From contig OZ024826.1 in the NCBI GenBank assembly GCA_964016985.1, positions 3,897,552 to 3,961,551 of the forward strand: DNA of 64,000 bases, read 5' to 3'. Under the pieces are notes generated by a model. That model was not told the origin of the DNA. It worked only from the letters and a program-made list of their open reading frames with translations, and did no database searches. The DNA comes from Anodontia alba (Eukaryota; Mollusca; Bivalvia; Lucinida; Lucinidae). Position numbers and translations under genes: made by a program. This document shows, piece after piece, positions 42,229 to 53,239 of the stretch (within the stretch, counting starts at the first letter, position 1; each line of letters begins with the position of its first letter).

Positions 42229-43381
42229 TGGTGTATAAACTTAGGAACAATACAGATACATTTTTAACCTTTTACAGATAAAAGTCAGTGAATGCTTTGT
42301 TTCTGATGGGCAACACAACAACAATGTTCTTTCTGTGGTTAAACAATTATTGATGCTAGTATGGCAAGCCAAATATACACAAAAGAAAAAAATCCTGGTT
42401 TATGAGAGAAAACCTAGGTTGTGTAAATTGATTGTTCTTATAGAAAATCTGTTTTGTTTTTTTCTTTATTTGATAATACCAGGTTTTTTCTCTGTAAAAC
42501 CATTACTTTTGCTGGAAACCTGGTTTTTCTTAGACTAATGAAAGCAAAAGAAAAAAAACAGGTTTATCTGAGAAAATATAGGGTTTTCTGTGCAAAACCT
42601 GTTTTTTTTTTTTTTTTTTTGTTTTGTTTTTTTTTTTTGTTAAATCAGGGTATTCTCACTGTCACCTTGTTTTCTTCATGTAATACCAGAATTTTTCCCT
42701 GTTTTACATACCAACTCCTTTTTCTGTGTATAAATGTGGTATTGCCATATAATAGCCCATTGTTTTTCACAGATAAACCAGGTCTTTTTCTTGCTATCAA
42801 AGGTTTTCTGTAATAAACCTGTTTCTTCCAAGAAAACTGTGTTTCATATCCAGAAAGGAGGGGAACTGCATTGAAACTTGGCGGATAGTGATTAGTTAAA
42901 CAATCAATAAACCATGTTTGTTACTTAGAAAATCTTTATTTTTCTCTAATGCATGCTAAGCAGGTTAGCTCTCTCACTTGAAGCTTTAAGTTTAAGGGGT
43001 TTGGACCTTTTTCTCAGCTCTCCCATTTCCTCTCCCTCTTTTTAAGAGATTACTCGATATGACTTACATTGTTGACAAGACCATTTAACTTGTCAATCAA
43101 AAACTTGTGGAAGTTGCATCAAGTGAAGTTTAGAAGTTTAACGCACAAGAAAACTGTAAAGGTCCTATTCAGGCTGTGCTGGTCAAGGGTGACTGTTTAC
43201 CAAGAGAAGCAGATATTGAACAAGCATACAAGGTACAGTCAAGAAGTTCTCGGCCAGATATGTAAAATGAATAAATTGAAATGAAACCCAAATCAGTTAA
43301 TTTTATCTTCAACATCTTTGGTAGAATAAAAATGTCAAAGCTATTGATTTCAATTAGGAATTTGTTGCAAAGAAGAGAAGG

Positions 43382-44665
43382 GTGTGTTTAATTGAGAAAA
43401 TGGACAAAGTTGAAGTTAGAGCAGTCATAAAGTATTTCTGTAAGAAGGGCATGTCCCCGAAGGAAATTCATGATAGCTTCATTAAAACCCTTGGGGATGA
43501 GTCTCCTTCTTACAGCATGGAGAAGAAATGGGCTGCTGAATTTAGGAGAGGGAGGGAGAGCACGAAGGGTTGTTAATGGTACTGGCGCTCTAAAGAGGCC
43601 ACTACAGATGAAAGCGTTGAGCTTGTGCACAGTCTGATCATGTGTGACAGAGAAGAAACCTGTGTGATATAGCTAGACAAATAGGCATACATTTTTGGGG
43701 TAGTTCAGTCTCTCTTGGCTCATATCTTGGGGATGTCCAAGGTCTCGGCTAGATAGGTCCCCAGAATGTTGACCAAAGATCAGAAGAAGAGCAGGCTTTA
43801 CATTTATAAGTATCTCCTGTCTCTCTATGAAGGTGACTCTGAGGAATTTATATGTCAAGTTGTGGCCCAAGACAAGACTTGGGTCTATCACTCTGATCCT
43901 GAGGCCAAAAAGCAAGAGTATGCAATGGAAGTACCCTGGCTCACCCCCTCCTAAGAAATTTAAGAGAGTTTCTTCAGTAGGGAAGGTGATGGCTCTATCT
44001 TTTAGGGTAGTCAGGACATTATCACGGTAGATTAGCTTGAGGAAGGTTGCACAATAAATGGTGCATATTATGCAGAAGAACTAAGGTGGCTGCATCAGGA
44101 GGTTGTGAAGAGAGGAAGATGAAAGTTGACTCAGTGTGTTCTGCTCTTGCAAGATAATGCACTAGCCCACATCTCTCATGTTGGTATGGCTGCTGCGACT
44201 AAATGCTTCTTCCAGGTCCTACTCATCCCTGTATTCTCTAGATTTAGCCCCTTCAGACCTGTCTGTTTCCAAATCTGAAAACTAACCTTCCTAATAAGAA
44301 TTTTGGAAGCAATGAAGGTGTCATATATGCTGTTGATGAGTACACTACAACCTCTTTATAACACGGTTCGTTATAACACGGTTTTGTATATAACACAGTT
44401 CAAAAAGGGATCCCAAAAATGTATAGATTATATTGAAAAATGACCATGGTCATTTTTCAATATAATCTATACATTTTTGTTTGGATATAACACGGTTTTT
44501 TAACTAACACGGTTTATGCTATGGATCCCAACTGTTGTGTTATAAAGAGGTTGTGGTGTACTTGGGAGACCAGGAAGAAGGCTTCTATTTTGAAAGGATA
44601 AGCAAACGGGAACAGCGTTGGAGAAACTGCATTGAAGCAAAGGGATATTATATTGAGAAATAATG
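43382..44665 (+). pseudogene. Mariner transposase relic (Mos1-like), heavily broken
   Basis: N-terminal helix-turn-helix region: RAVIKYFCKKGMSPKEIHDS then SYSMEKKWAAEFRRGRES. After a frameshift TTDESVELVHSLI; then MLTKDQKKSRLYIYKYLLSL and the first catalytic region VVAQDKTWVY, in which the usual QDET is QDKT (the D remains). The second Asp is in LLLQDNALAHISH (about 44150); the third, expected in YSPDLAPSDF, reads YSLDLAPSD (about 44230). The tail is interrupted at AVDEY by the MITE and resumes with LGDQEEGFYFE. At least four frame changes. Confidence 0.82.
44343..44558. mobile_element. TA-flanked palindromic MITE, family H, nested in mariner
   Basis: 216 bp; ends CACTACAACCTCTTTATAAC and GTTATAAAGAGGTTGTGGTG; TA at 44341-44342 and 44559-44560. 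Centre is a perfect palindrome GAAAAATGACCATGGTCATT extended by ATGTATAGATTATATT on each side. Removing it and one TA restores the mariner reading GATGAGTACTTGGGAGAC. Confidence 0.93.
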
Positions 44666-44834
44666 GCACAATTTCTACTCTTGGTCATTTCCAAAGTACA
44701 GGGGCGGAGAATTTTTTATCGTGCCTCCTATGCCATCATCATATTCTATGGTGGTACAGTCTGATCCTGGTATATGTGCTTTGCACATGGATAATGTGAA
44801 CTTTCACTGTGGTGTGACTGATATTATTTTGACC

Positions 44835-45480
44835 CATATTCGAACTTGACTGAGAAAACATCAAGACAAACATTCTGGTAAAGTTTCATGATAATTGAGC
44901 CGGCCTCGGTGGCTCAGTTGGATGCGTCGTCCGACTGGAGACCAGGAGGTTGCGGGCTCAACCCCCGCCGAGGTCGGCAACATTCTTTCATGGAGATTGA
45001 TCATGAAATATTTTCTATGGTCATTCTCTACCTTCCGCTGATTCAAGAAGGGCAGTTGTCAGTTTCTGGCGAAAGAATGTGCACAATACTGGTTAACTGC
45101 TTAGAGGACTAAGCCTGTCCAGTAAATGTGTGGTTAGGTAAACTGACCACGCTTGATGACCCCATTGGGTTGACTGGGCCGTAAAACCTCAACACACACA
45201 CATTCATGATGATTGAAGCGAAACTGTGGCCTCTGAACAAGGTTTTAAAGAAATTTGACCTAGTGACCAAGTTTTTGACTGAACATGACCTATGTTCCAA
45301 CTTGACCTAGATATCACCAAGACAAACATTCTGGTAAAGTTTCATGAAGATTGAACAAAACTGTGGCCTCCAGAGGGTGAACAAGGTAAATGTTGATGAC
45401 GGACGACGCACGTACGACAGACACAGCGTGATCACAAAAGCTCACCTTGAGCACTTCCTGCTCAGGAGAGCTAAAAAGTG
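44835..45480. repeat. Diverged K-type element split by a SINE
   Basis: Contains GACCTAGTGACCAAGTTTTT, CATCAAGACAAACATTCTGG and the right end GCTCACCTTGAGCACTTCCTGCTCAGGAGAGCTAAAAA, like the K elements at 48-58 kb. SINE-1 sits at 44899-45202. Another bivalve-type repeat with GACCTTGAAAATTAGGTCAA follows at 45585-45850. Confidence 0.65.
44899..45202 (+). mobile_element. Full-length SINE-1 with 14 bp target-site duplication
   Basis: Head CCTCGGTGGCTCAGTTGGAT, box B GGCTCAACCCCCGCC, tail GGCCGTAAAACCTCAACACA. Flanked by TTCATGATAATTGA (44885-44898) and TTCATGATGATTGA (45203-45216), 13 of 14 matching. Confidence 0.93.
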
Positions 45481-45879
45481 TAGCAAAAGAAATGATCCTT
45501 TTGCAGAATGTAAATTTAAGAACTGAAATGTACAAAAACATATAAAATATTGTAATAATTGTCAACTAGTAAAAGTGTTTTCAGAGAAAAAGGATGTTCC
45601 CCCACACCATGAATTTTCAGCTTTTCTACTGCTGTGACCTTGAAAATTAGGTCAAGGTACTAGAATCTAATCAGTTCTTTGTTACATCCCAATTATATAT
45701 CCATGGAAATTTGGTAAGAATCCAACCACAGACAGACAAGATATTGTGCAGAGAAGAAAGTGTGACACCAACGCCGACACCAATGCTGATGCCAATAAGA
45801 TCCAGACCAAAGTCACTATGTCCACTGTCAATGTGTGGGGGAACATAATCAAACTTTAATCAAACTATAAACATAATCT

Positions 45880-46095
45880 TGACCACTCTCTGGGCTGATT
45901 CAGCAGATGAGAATTTGATGATATTTTTCTTATTTTTTCCAGAAAACAGGTTTTTGACATATCATGCAAATTGTCTCCAATTAATGGAGACAATTTGCAT
46001 GAAATATGTATAATCCTGTTTTCTGGAAAACAAATGAAAAATATTTCAGTATGTCATCTGTTGAAAACTGTACCCAGAGTGCTAACCATTAGAGT
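45880..46095. mobile_element. Palindromic MITE, family C
   Basis: CTCTCTGGGCTGATTCAGCA to GTACCCAGAGTGCTAAC; centre TTGTCTCCAATTAATGGAGACAATTT. Confidence 0.88.
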
Positions 46096-46504
46096 CATGA
46101 TCTCCATACAGAACTGACATCATATTACATGTATGACATCAATAATTCCATCAACTTGCTAAAAATATTCCAGATTACTGTCAAAAGAATTCAAAACCTA
46201 CCTAATGTTTAAACAGGCATAGAATGCAGCAACATTTTTGCAACATCCACTTTCAAAATAATGGACTTGCCCAACTTTTGAGATGAAAGAGTCCATTTTA
46301 GACATTCAGAGCTATATGGTAGTGGCAATAGCATGACGGATACTGGTAAATGTATGAAGTTAATTCTGATAAATTTATTCCACCTTGTTACAAAATTTAG
46401 GGGTAAATGTACTGTTTCAGAGAATATTAAGTAAAGCTCAAAAATGGGTCTTAGTGATGTTAAAACATTCAGCACACATTAAAACATTAAAATATTAAAC
46501 TGTT

Positions 46505-46718
46505 ACCCGATTCCTTAAAGCTTGGCATGCTTGGTAAACATTTCAGCAGAAAACCTTTTCTAATTTTTTTTCCAGAAAATAGGGTATGGCATTACATGCA
46601 AATTGTCTCCTAGGGAGACAATTTACATGAAATGTGAAACCTTATTTTTTGAAATAATTAAAAACAAAAATAATTTGTAATCAACTGAATTTTTACCCAG
46701 CATGCTTAGCATTAATAA
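46505..46718. mobile_element. Palindromic MITE, family C
   Basis: AGCTTGGCATGCTTGGTAAA to TTACCCAGCATGCTTAGCAT; centre AATTGTCTCCTAGGGAGACAATT. Right arm is more decayed. Confidence 0.82.
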
Positions 46719-46754
46719 ACACGAGCCTCATTAAGCACACAGGGCCCTAATATT

Positions 46755-46975
46755 GCATATATGAACAGCAACTGCCCAGAGACCATCCTGACCATGTGTG
46801 TGCAGTCTGATCAGGGTTGTGTACTTTCACCCATGGATTCTACAACTGTCATGGTCTCTTCTTGGTGAGCGCTAAAGGCCCTGATAAGATTGCACAGCTG
46901 CAAAAATCAGTCTAGGCATTAGCTGTGGGCATATACTCTAAGGCCCTTTCATGTATGTGTGACACAGTCTGTGTA
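46755..46975. repeat. Decayed family L/M palindromes
   Basis: CCATCCTGACCATGTGTGTG and CAGTCTGATCAGGGTTG, then a second pair around AAGGCCCTGATAAGATTGCA. Another such pair is at 47450-47600. Confidence 0.5.
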
Positions 46976-47011
46976 AGAAAAATGAAATACTGGCTATGGA
47001 TAAAATATTTA

Positions 47012-47235
47012 CCCTTAATCCACCACGTTTAACTATCAACAGAGGACATTTTAATATACTTTTCTTATAGATTTCTTTTTATTTTGATAAAATAGGGTTT
47101 GACATTTCATGTAAATTGTCTGCAGTGTAGAGAATCTACAAGAAATGCCAAGCTCTATTTTCCTGAAAAAAAGAAAAAGAAGAAAACTGTATTTGTCATC
47201 TGCTAATTCTGTGATAAGTGTGCTAAGGGTTACAA
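47012..47235. mobile_element. Palindromic MITE, family C (decayed)
   Basis: CCTTAATCCACCACGTTTAA start, centre TTGTCTGCAGTGTAGAGAAT, end GTGTGCTAAGGGTTAC. Arms carry several mismatches. Confidence 0.65.
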
Positions 47236-47601
47236 TTGGGAGTGGGATAGGGTGGGGCACTATGAGAAACTAACATTCCAACTGAAACTAGTGAAGATTC
47301 AGTGAACTGGTGCCTAAAGTCATTTTAGCATAGTTGCTATCTGTCTACACAACACCAACACCCTGACTCATAATGTCTATACAATAAATAGGGAAAATGC
47401 AGTAACAACTGTACAGATATATATGATGCCCAATGTACGAAAAGGGCCCTTATGCAATTTGCGGACAATACCAGCCCAGATCAGCCTGCGCATATGTGCA
47501 GGCTGATTAGGGCCTTTGTTACCCCTTACAGTTGATGTCCAGAGAATACCCAGATCAGCCTGCACGTATGCATAGTCTGATCCAGGCAATTGCTGTTCAC
47601 T

Positions 47602-47880
47602 CATCACGAAAACATGCCTATATAATTTTGACCCCCATAAACCCCACTTTTATATAGTAAAACTGGGGTTTACAGGTGTATATATTATTTTTCTTATTTC
47701 TGCTCAAAAACATAGATTGTGGGTACTTGTTAGAACTGCCTCATTGAGGTGGTTCTAACGAGTACCTACAATCTATGTTTTGAGCAGAAATAAGAAAAAT
47801 ATCAGAATTTTTCATCTGAAAATTTTCATTTTTTGGGGGTAAAATTCTCAATATATTTGAATAGGCGTGTTTTCGTAATG
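47602..47880. mobile_element. Palindromic MITE, family A (copy 5)
   Basis: CATCACGAAAACATGCCTAT to ATAGGCGTGTTTTCGTAATG; centre GAACTGCCTCATTGAGGTGGTTC. Confidence 0.92.
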
Positions 47881-47969
47881 TATGGTATAAGGGTCACAGT
47901 ATAAGGGTCAGTTTTGCATGTTGTGCATAATATAGCATGGCATAGTACTAGTTAAGAAGTGTCCAGATA

Positions 47970-48165
47970 AATACTATTTCTCAATGAAAATATATATTGT
48001 GGGTACTCATTAGAAGTGCCTCATTGAGGCACTTCTAATGAGTACCCAAAACATATGCTTTCATGGAGAAATGAAAACTATGTTGTGGATACACACTAGA
48101 AGTGTCTTAAGAATGTGCTTCTAATGAGTACCCACAATGTATATTTTCAGGGAGAAATAAGAAAA
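47970..48165. mobile_element. Two adjacent family B hairpins
   Basis: First: TTGTGGGTACTCATTAGAAG...TGCCTCATTGAGGCA (47995-48055), arms perfect for about 20 bp. Second, more decayed, at 48070-48145 (GTGGATACACACTAGAAGTG). Both are followed by GGAGAAAT(A)AGAAAA-type sequence. Confidence 0.8.
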
Positions 48166-48199
48166 AATATGGATGACTGCATTCAAGAGGCCATGCTAA

Positions 48200-49825
48200 G
48201 ATGTATGCATGTGCTAAGTATCAGTATCACTGGCTGTAGGAGCAATAGTTACTGAGAAACTGACCTAAACACAAACACTCCACAAGTGCCAAATATCACT
48301 CCGTTGGACCAATCGTTACTGAGAAACTGACCCAAAGGGAAAAACTTAAGAATGTCACTGGACCCTGAAATATACGTCATAAGTGACCCAGTTCCAAATT
48401 TCATCTAGAAATCATCAAGACAAACATTTTGAGCATGATTCATGATGATTACTTCAAAAATGTGACCTATAGAGTGTCAAGAAGGTTTTCCTTTGATTTG
48501 GTCTGGTGACCTAGTTTCTGACTCCAAGTGACCCAGTTTTGAAACAGACCGAGAAATCATCAAGACGAACATTTTGAGCAATATTCAACATGATATTTTA
48601 AAGAATGTGACCTCTGGAGTGTTAACAAGGCTTTCCTTTGATTTGGCCTAGTGACCTAGTGTTTGACCCCAAGTGACACAGATTCAAACTTGACCTAGTT
48701 TTTGACCCCAGGTGACCCAATTTTGAACTTGACCTAGAACTCATCAAGACAAACATTTTGAGCAAGATTCATGATGACTGCTTCAAAAATTTGACTGCTA
48801 GGGTGTTAACAAGGTTTTCCTTTTGATTTGACCTGTGACCTAGTTTTTGACCCCAAGTAGCCCAGTTTTGAACTTGACCTAGAAATCACCAAGACAAACA
48901 TTTTGAGCAAGATTCATGATGATTGCTTCAAAAATGTATCCGCCAGACTGTTGACAAGATTTCTCTTTGATTTGGCCTGGTGACCTAGTTTTTGACCCCA
49001 AGTGACCCAGTTTCGAACTTGACCTAGAAATCATTAAGACAAACATTTTGAGCAAGATCCATGATGATTGCTTCAAAAATGTTACCACTAGAGTGTAACA
49101 AGGTTTTCTGTTGATTTGGCCTGTGACCTAGTTTTTGACCCCAAGTGACCCAATTTCAAACGACCTAGAACTCATCAAGACAAACATTTTGAGCAAGATT
49201 CATGATTCAAAAATGATTAAAAATGTGACCTTTAGAGTGTTAACAAGGTCTTCCTTTGAACTGGCCCGATGACCTAGTTTTTGACCTCAAGTGACCCAGT
49301 TTTGAACTTGACCTAGAACTCATCAAGACAAACATTTTGAGCAAGATTCATGATGACTGCTTCAAAAATGTGACCCAGTTTCGAACTTGACCTAGAAATC
49401 ATCAAGACAAACATTTTGAGCAAGATTCATGAAAATGTGATCTCTAGAGTGTTAACAAGGTCTTCCTTTCATTTGGCCCGGTGACCTAGTTTTTGACCCC
49501 AGGTGACCCAGTTTTGAACTTGACCTGGAAATCAAGACAAACATTTTGAGCAAGATTCATGATGACTGCTTCAAAAATGTGACTGCTAGGGTGTTAACAA
49601 GGTTTTCCTTTGATTTGGCCTGGTGACCTAGTTTTTGACCCCAAGTAGCCCAGTTTAGAACTTGACCTAGAAATCATCAAGACAAACATTTTGAGCAAGA
49701 TTCATGATGATTGCTTCAAAAATGTGACTACTAGAGTGTTAACAAGGTTTTCCGTTGAGTTGGCCCTGTGACCTAGTTTTTTACCCCAGGTAACCCAGTT
49801 TTGAACTTGACCTATAAATCATCAT
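48200..49825. repeat. Minisatellite element K, copy 1 (about 145 bp units)
   Basis: About eleven diverged units, each with GTGACCTAGTTTTTGACCCC, AAGTGACCCAGTTTTGAACT, TGACCTAGAAATCATCAAGA and AACATTTTGAGCAAGATTCA. Several units are shortened. The array is cut by the family C element at 49826. Confidence 0.88.
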
Positions 49826-49985
49826 GACATGCAAATTATCTCCTAAGGATCAGACACTTCATGCAAACTGTCTCCTAAGGAGACAGTTTGCATGAAGTGT
49901 CAAATCCTATTTTCTAGGAAAAATAAGAAAAATATTTCAGAATGTCGTTTGCTGAAATTTTCACCCAGCATGAAAAGTGTTAATA
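49826..49985. mobile_element. Palindromic MITE, family C, inside the K array
   Basis: CATGCAAACTGTCTCCTAAG mirrored by GGAGACAGTTTGCATGAAGT, then TAGGAAAAATAAGAAAAATA and TCACCCAGCATGAAAAGTGT. The left part is duplicated or scrambled. Confidence 0.75.
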
Positions 49986-50171
49986 TTGAAACAATTAATA
50001 TGTAAAATGCCCTCATTGTCGACTGATTCCTTTTCTTCTAATTATACCATTTGCAGACTTTTTATGGAATTTTGAAGAATAATATCATGTTATTGATCTA
50101 TTTTACTTTATAAAACAGACACACATTTAATTTCTTAAAGAACTCTTTTTTTCTTTTTTTTTTTTTTTTTA

Positions 50172-51765
50172 GGTCACCTGAGCAAAAGGCTATTGTCATC
50201 ACCCTATGTCCGTTGTTGTCCGTCGTTTCTCGTCAACAATTAGTTTGTTAACACTCTAGAGGTCACAGTTTTGACCCAATCTTGATGAAATTTGGTCAGA
50301 ATGTTTGCCTCTATGAAATCTAGGTCAAGTTCAATACTGGGTTACTTGGGATCAAAAACTAGGTCACCAGGTCAAAACAAAGGAAAAACTTGTTAACATT
50401 CTACAGGTCATAGTTTTGACCCAATCTTGATGAAACTTGCTCAAAATGTTTGCCTCTATTAAATCTAGGTCAAGTTTGAAACTGGGTCACCTGGGGTCAA
50501 AAACTAGGTCACCGGGCCAGATCAGCAGAAAACCTTGTTAACACTCTAGCAGTCACATTTTTGAAGCAATCATCATGAATCTTGCTCAATATATTTGTCT
50601 TGATGATTTCTAGGTCAGGTTCGAAACTGGGTCACCTGGGGTCAAAAACTAGGTCACCTGGTCAGATCAGCAGAAAACCTTGTTAACATTCTAGCAGTCA
50701 CATTTTTGAAGCAATCATCATGAATCTTGCTCAATTGTCTTGATGATTTCCACCAGGCCAGATCAGCAGAAAACCTTGTTAACACTCTAGCGGTCACATT
50801 ATTGAAGCAATCATCATGAATCTTGCTCATTATGTTTGTCTTGATGAATTCTAGGTCAAGTTCGAAACCGGGTCACCTGGGGTCAAAAACTAGGTCACCT
50901 GGCCAGATCAGCAGAAAACCTTGTTAACACTCTAGCGGTCACATTTTTGAAGCAATCATCATGAATCTTGCTTAATATGTTTGTCTTGATGATTTCTAGG
51001 TCAAGTTTGAAACTGGGTCACTTGGGGTCAAAAACTAGGTCACCTGGCCAGATCAGCAGAAAACCTTGTTAACACTCTAGCGGTCACATTTTTGAAGCAA
51101 TAATCATGAATCTTGCTCAAAATGTTTGTCTTAATGATTTCTATGTCAGGTTCGAAACTGGGTCACGTGGTAACAAAAACTAGGTCACCAGGCCAAACCA
51201 GCAGAAAACCTTGTTAACACTCTAGCAATCACATTTTTGAAGCAATTATCATGAATCTTGCTCAAAATGTTTGTCTTAATGAGTTCTAGGATATGTTTGA
51301 AACTGGGTCACTTGGGGTCAAAAACTAGGTCACCGGGCCAAATCAGCAGAAAACCTTGTTAACACTCTAGCGGTCACATTTTTGAAACAATCATCATGAA
51401 TCTGGCTCAAAATGTTTGTCTTGATGATTTTTAGGTCAAGTTCGAAACTGGAACACCTGGGGTCAAAAACTAGGTCACCCGGCCAAATCAGCATAAAATC
51501 TTGTTATCACTCTAGCGGTCACATTAATCAAGCAATCATCATGAATCTTGCACAAAATGTTTGTTTTGATGAGTTCTAGATCAATTTCAAAACTGGGTCA
51601 CTTGGTATCAAAAACTAGGTCACCGGGCCAAGTCAGCAGAAAACTTTGTTATAATCATTTTGAACTTTGATCAGAATGTTTGCCTTGATCAGTTCTAGAT
51701 CAGGCTCTCAAAGTGCTATGTTGCTCAGGTGAGCGTTACAGGGCCATCATGGCCCTCTTGTTTTT
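50172..51765. repeat. Minisatellite element K, copy 2, opposite orientation
   Basis: Starts after a T run with AGGTCACCTGAGCAAAAGGC and ATTGTCATCACCCTATGTCC; about ten units of 144-146 bp (CAGAAAACCTTGTTAACACT at 50526, 50671, 50766, 50912, 51056...; one unit is shortened to 95 bp); ends GCTCAGGTGAGCGTTACAGG and the hairpin AGGGCCATCATGGCCCT followed by CTTGTTTTT. Confidence 0.9.
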
Positions 51766-52315
51766 ACTCTGTCGTTGTTCAAATATGATTCAAATGATGT
51801 ATGCCGAAAATGCGACATTGTCTATGTGTTTTTAGTCGAACTTCTGTCAAATAAACGAGGCATGCCACCAGCTGTAGTGAAGATAAATAGATAAAAGAAA
51901 TGATCATTTAGAGCAATGAACACACACCAAAACTTAAAGCAGCTGAAGTGTCAAGTTGCCAGACTAGCTAATTTTGGCCAGTTAGGCTTCATCATTGACC
52001 CTCAAATTTTCCAAACTCCCAGAATGAGCTCAGTTAAAAATGTAAGTGAAGATACTCAGGAAATGCCACAATCACGAAGCAAAGCTTACCAAGGCACCAA
52101 AAGGAGAGAAGGTACAAAAATGAAAAAGAAAAAAGAAAAAAAAAAACGCTAAATATGAAACCACAGGCGCACGCACAAACAAGGAACTGCAACGGAACGG
52201 TCAGTAGGAAAACTACTGTAGTATGTGTGTCTGGGGCGTGTGTGTTTGTGTGGATGGGGCAGGGGGTGCTTAAACCAGTTTTACATGCGCGAAACCCTTA
52301 TTTAAATAGTTAATC
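51765..52315. other. Unassigned sequence with lysine-rich open frame
   Basis: The plus-strand frame at 51916-52152 (78 codons, ending in a poly-Lys run) has no family resemblance and overlaps a segment repeated at 8180-8650 (GGAACGGTCAGTAG...GGGG...). I do not call a gene. Confidence 0.4.
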
Positions 52316-52587
52316 ATGAAAACGCCTATATGATTTTGCCCCCCTTAAACCCCACTTTTATATAGAAAAACTGGGGTTTACAGGGATATACATTATTTTT
52401 CTTATTTTCCTAAAAAGCATAGATTGTGGGTACACATTAGAATCACCTCGCCGAGGCAGTTCTAACGAGTACCCACAATCTATGTTTTGAGAAGGAATAT
52501 GAAAAATATCAGAGATTCTTATCTGAAATTTTTCCGTTTTTGGAGGTGAAATTTTCTATATATTTGAATAGACGCGTTTCCGTGATG
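52315..52587. mobile_element. Palindromic MITE, family A (copy 6, diverged)
   Basis: CATGAAAACGCCTATATGAT to AATAGACGCGTTTCCGTGATG; centre AATCACCTCGCCGAGGCAGTTC. Right of it, 52600-53240 contains a T/TTG tract (52956-53025) and no gene. Confidence 0.85.
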
Positions 52588-53239
52588 TTATGCGTGAAGC
52601 GTCTGGGCCAAACTAGCTAGTCATCAATGATCCTTGTATTCATTCTCAAAAATCCCAGAATGAGACCCACTTTACCGTTTCGAAAAGACAAACGTTGAAA
52701 AACTTTATTTTGCCTATTGAACATTGTGACATAAACTCGTAAACTCAACCACGTTACTGCATGACCAGAAATACTAACAATAGTACCATTTTTTCATATC
52801 CATAGAAACACACACACAAAAAAAGGAATTGAAATATAAAATCCATCGTAAAACACTTGGAGTTACACCTGAATGAATGCATCTTTTAAATGCCTTAATG
52901 TGAGACAAATCTAGCCAGATGATAATTGGTTTAAATTGCAGCATGTTTTCATGTATTTTTTTTTTTTGTTGTTGTTTTTTTTGTTTGTTTGTTTTTTTTT
53001 TTGTTGTTTTTTTTTTTGTTTTTGTTAACATTTTACTAAGACAAAAAATCTGAACCACTGAAAGAGTCCGAGACCAAAACTTCACAACTGATTCATAAAT
53101 AATGCGAATGTCACATCAAACAGATTACATATGCAGTCACCCTATGTTGCAAACTTGCAATACTTTGCATCATTGCATTATTAACCCTTAAAGTGCTAAG
53201 CAAACTTTGTTGCAGATGACATTATTATTATGTAGGAAA

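Larger units (their letters stand above)
43236..44729 (+). mobile_element. Second mariner element, with a nested MITE
   Basis: Left end CAGTCAAGAAGTTCTCGGCC after TA (43234-43235); right end GGCGGAGAATTTTTTATCGT at 44703-44722 resembles its complement (about 13 of 20). Without the 218 bp contributed by the nested MITE and its TA, the element is about 1.28 kb, normal for mariner. Confidence 0.72.

Noticed and set aside
2755..52500. Perfect hairpins of families A-C as intrinsic bacterial-type terminators or CRISPR repeats
   Set aside because: The genome is eukaryotic, the hairpins are single or dispersed copies inside TIR elements, and there is no regular spacer arrangement.
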